Positions 31,850 through 31,924 of a stretch of 31,924 nucleotides of DNA are shown in pieces. The translations under genes were made by a program, and so were the position numbers. The stretch spans positions 1-31,924 of the forward strand of contig JAEYRX010000021.1 in NCBI GenBank assembly GCA_023435225.1, written 5' to 3'. The DNA comes from Bacillota bacterium (lineage in GTDB: Bacteria; Bacillota; UBA4882; UBA8346). The notes below the pieces were generated by a model. It searched no databases. It saw nothing but the letters and a program-made list of their open reading frames with translations, and was not told where the DNA came from. Numbering within the stretch: position 1 is the stretch's first letter; every line of letters begins with the position of its first letter.

Positions 31850-31924
31850 CTCAAATCCTGCAATTATCTGGCAATGTCTTCGACCAAGGTAAAATTTGCT
31901 CAAAAGCATTTCGATCTGCCAAAT
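31850..31924. other. Right edge, nothing recognised
   Basis: Seventy-five bases after the terminator with no frame long enough to judge. It may be the 3' part of a minus-strand gene or spacer beyond the window. Confidence 0.4.

Overview
The window looks like a piece of a Bacillota (low-GC Gram-positive, Clostridia- or Limnochordia-like) chromosome. The evidence is a PolC-type DNA polymerase III of the usual Firmicute length, the classical rpsB-to-polC gene order, strong AGGAGG-type ribosome binding sites, MEP-pathway isoprenoid genes, a YtvI-like AI-2E membrane protein and TGTCGAA boxes of the Spo0A type. Nothing seen allows a genus to be named.

Layout. (1) 1-1670: a small four-helix membrane protein on the plus strand, then on the minus strand a small exported protein preceded by a promoter and a c-di-GMP-I (GEMM) riboswitch with an unusually long insert. 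(2) 1785-19605, all minus strand: rpsB, tsf, pyrH, frr, uppS, cdsA, an AI-2E family permease, dxr, rseP, a four-zinc-ribbon protein, ispG, proS and polC. These cover translation (S2, EF-Ts, ribosome recycling, prolyl-tRNA synthetase), UMP kinase, undecaprenyl-PP and CDP-diacylglycerol synthesis, the MEP pathway, intramembrane proteolysis and replication. rpsB and tsf each end in their own terminator. Spacers are filled with short heptamer arrays, dispersed palindromic repeats and one MITE-like element that sits where the uppS ribosome binding site should be. (3) 19722-31924, an accessory region: a lipoprotein, a decayed gene, a GC-rich structured island, an exported protein with a C-terminal NADase-type glycan-binding domain, a giant RHS/YD-repeat protein whose N-terminus is broken off, an IS200-like (RAYT) transposase between direct repeats, and an exported TlpA-like protein.

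The most promising candidate system is the RHS gene and its downstream partner. The variable RHS C-terminus ends in an L,D-transpeptidase-like His...SHGC motif, suggesting a peptidoglycan-directed toxin. The exported glycan-binding protein starts 40 bp downstream and could be an immunity or accessory protein. The second notable signal is a duplicated intergenic module of about 200 bp with two perfect Spo0A-type boxes 20 bp apart. One copy precedes the TlpA-like gene and the other precedes the decayed gene and lipoprotein.
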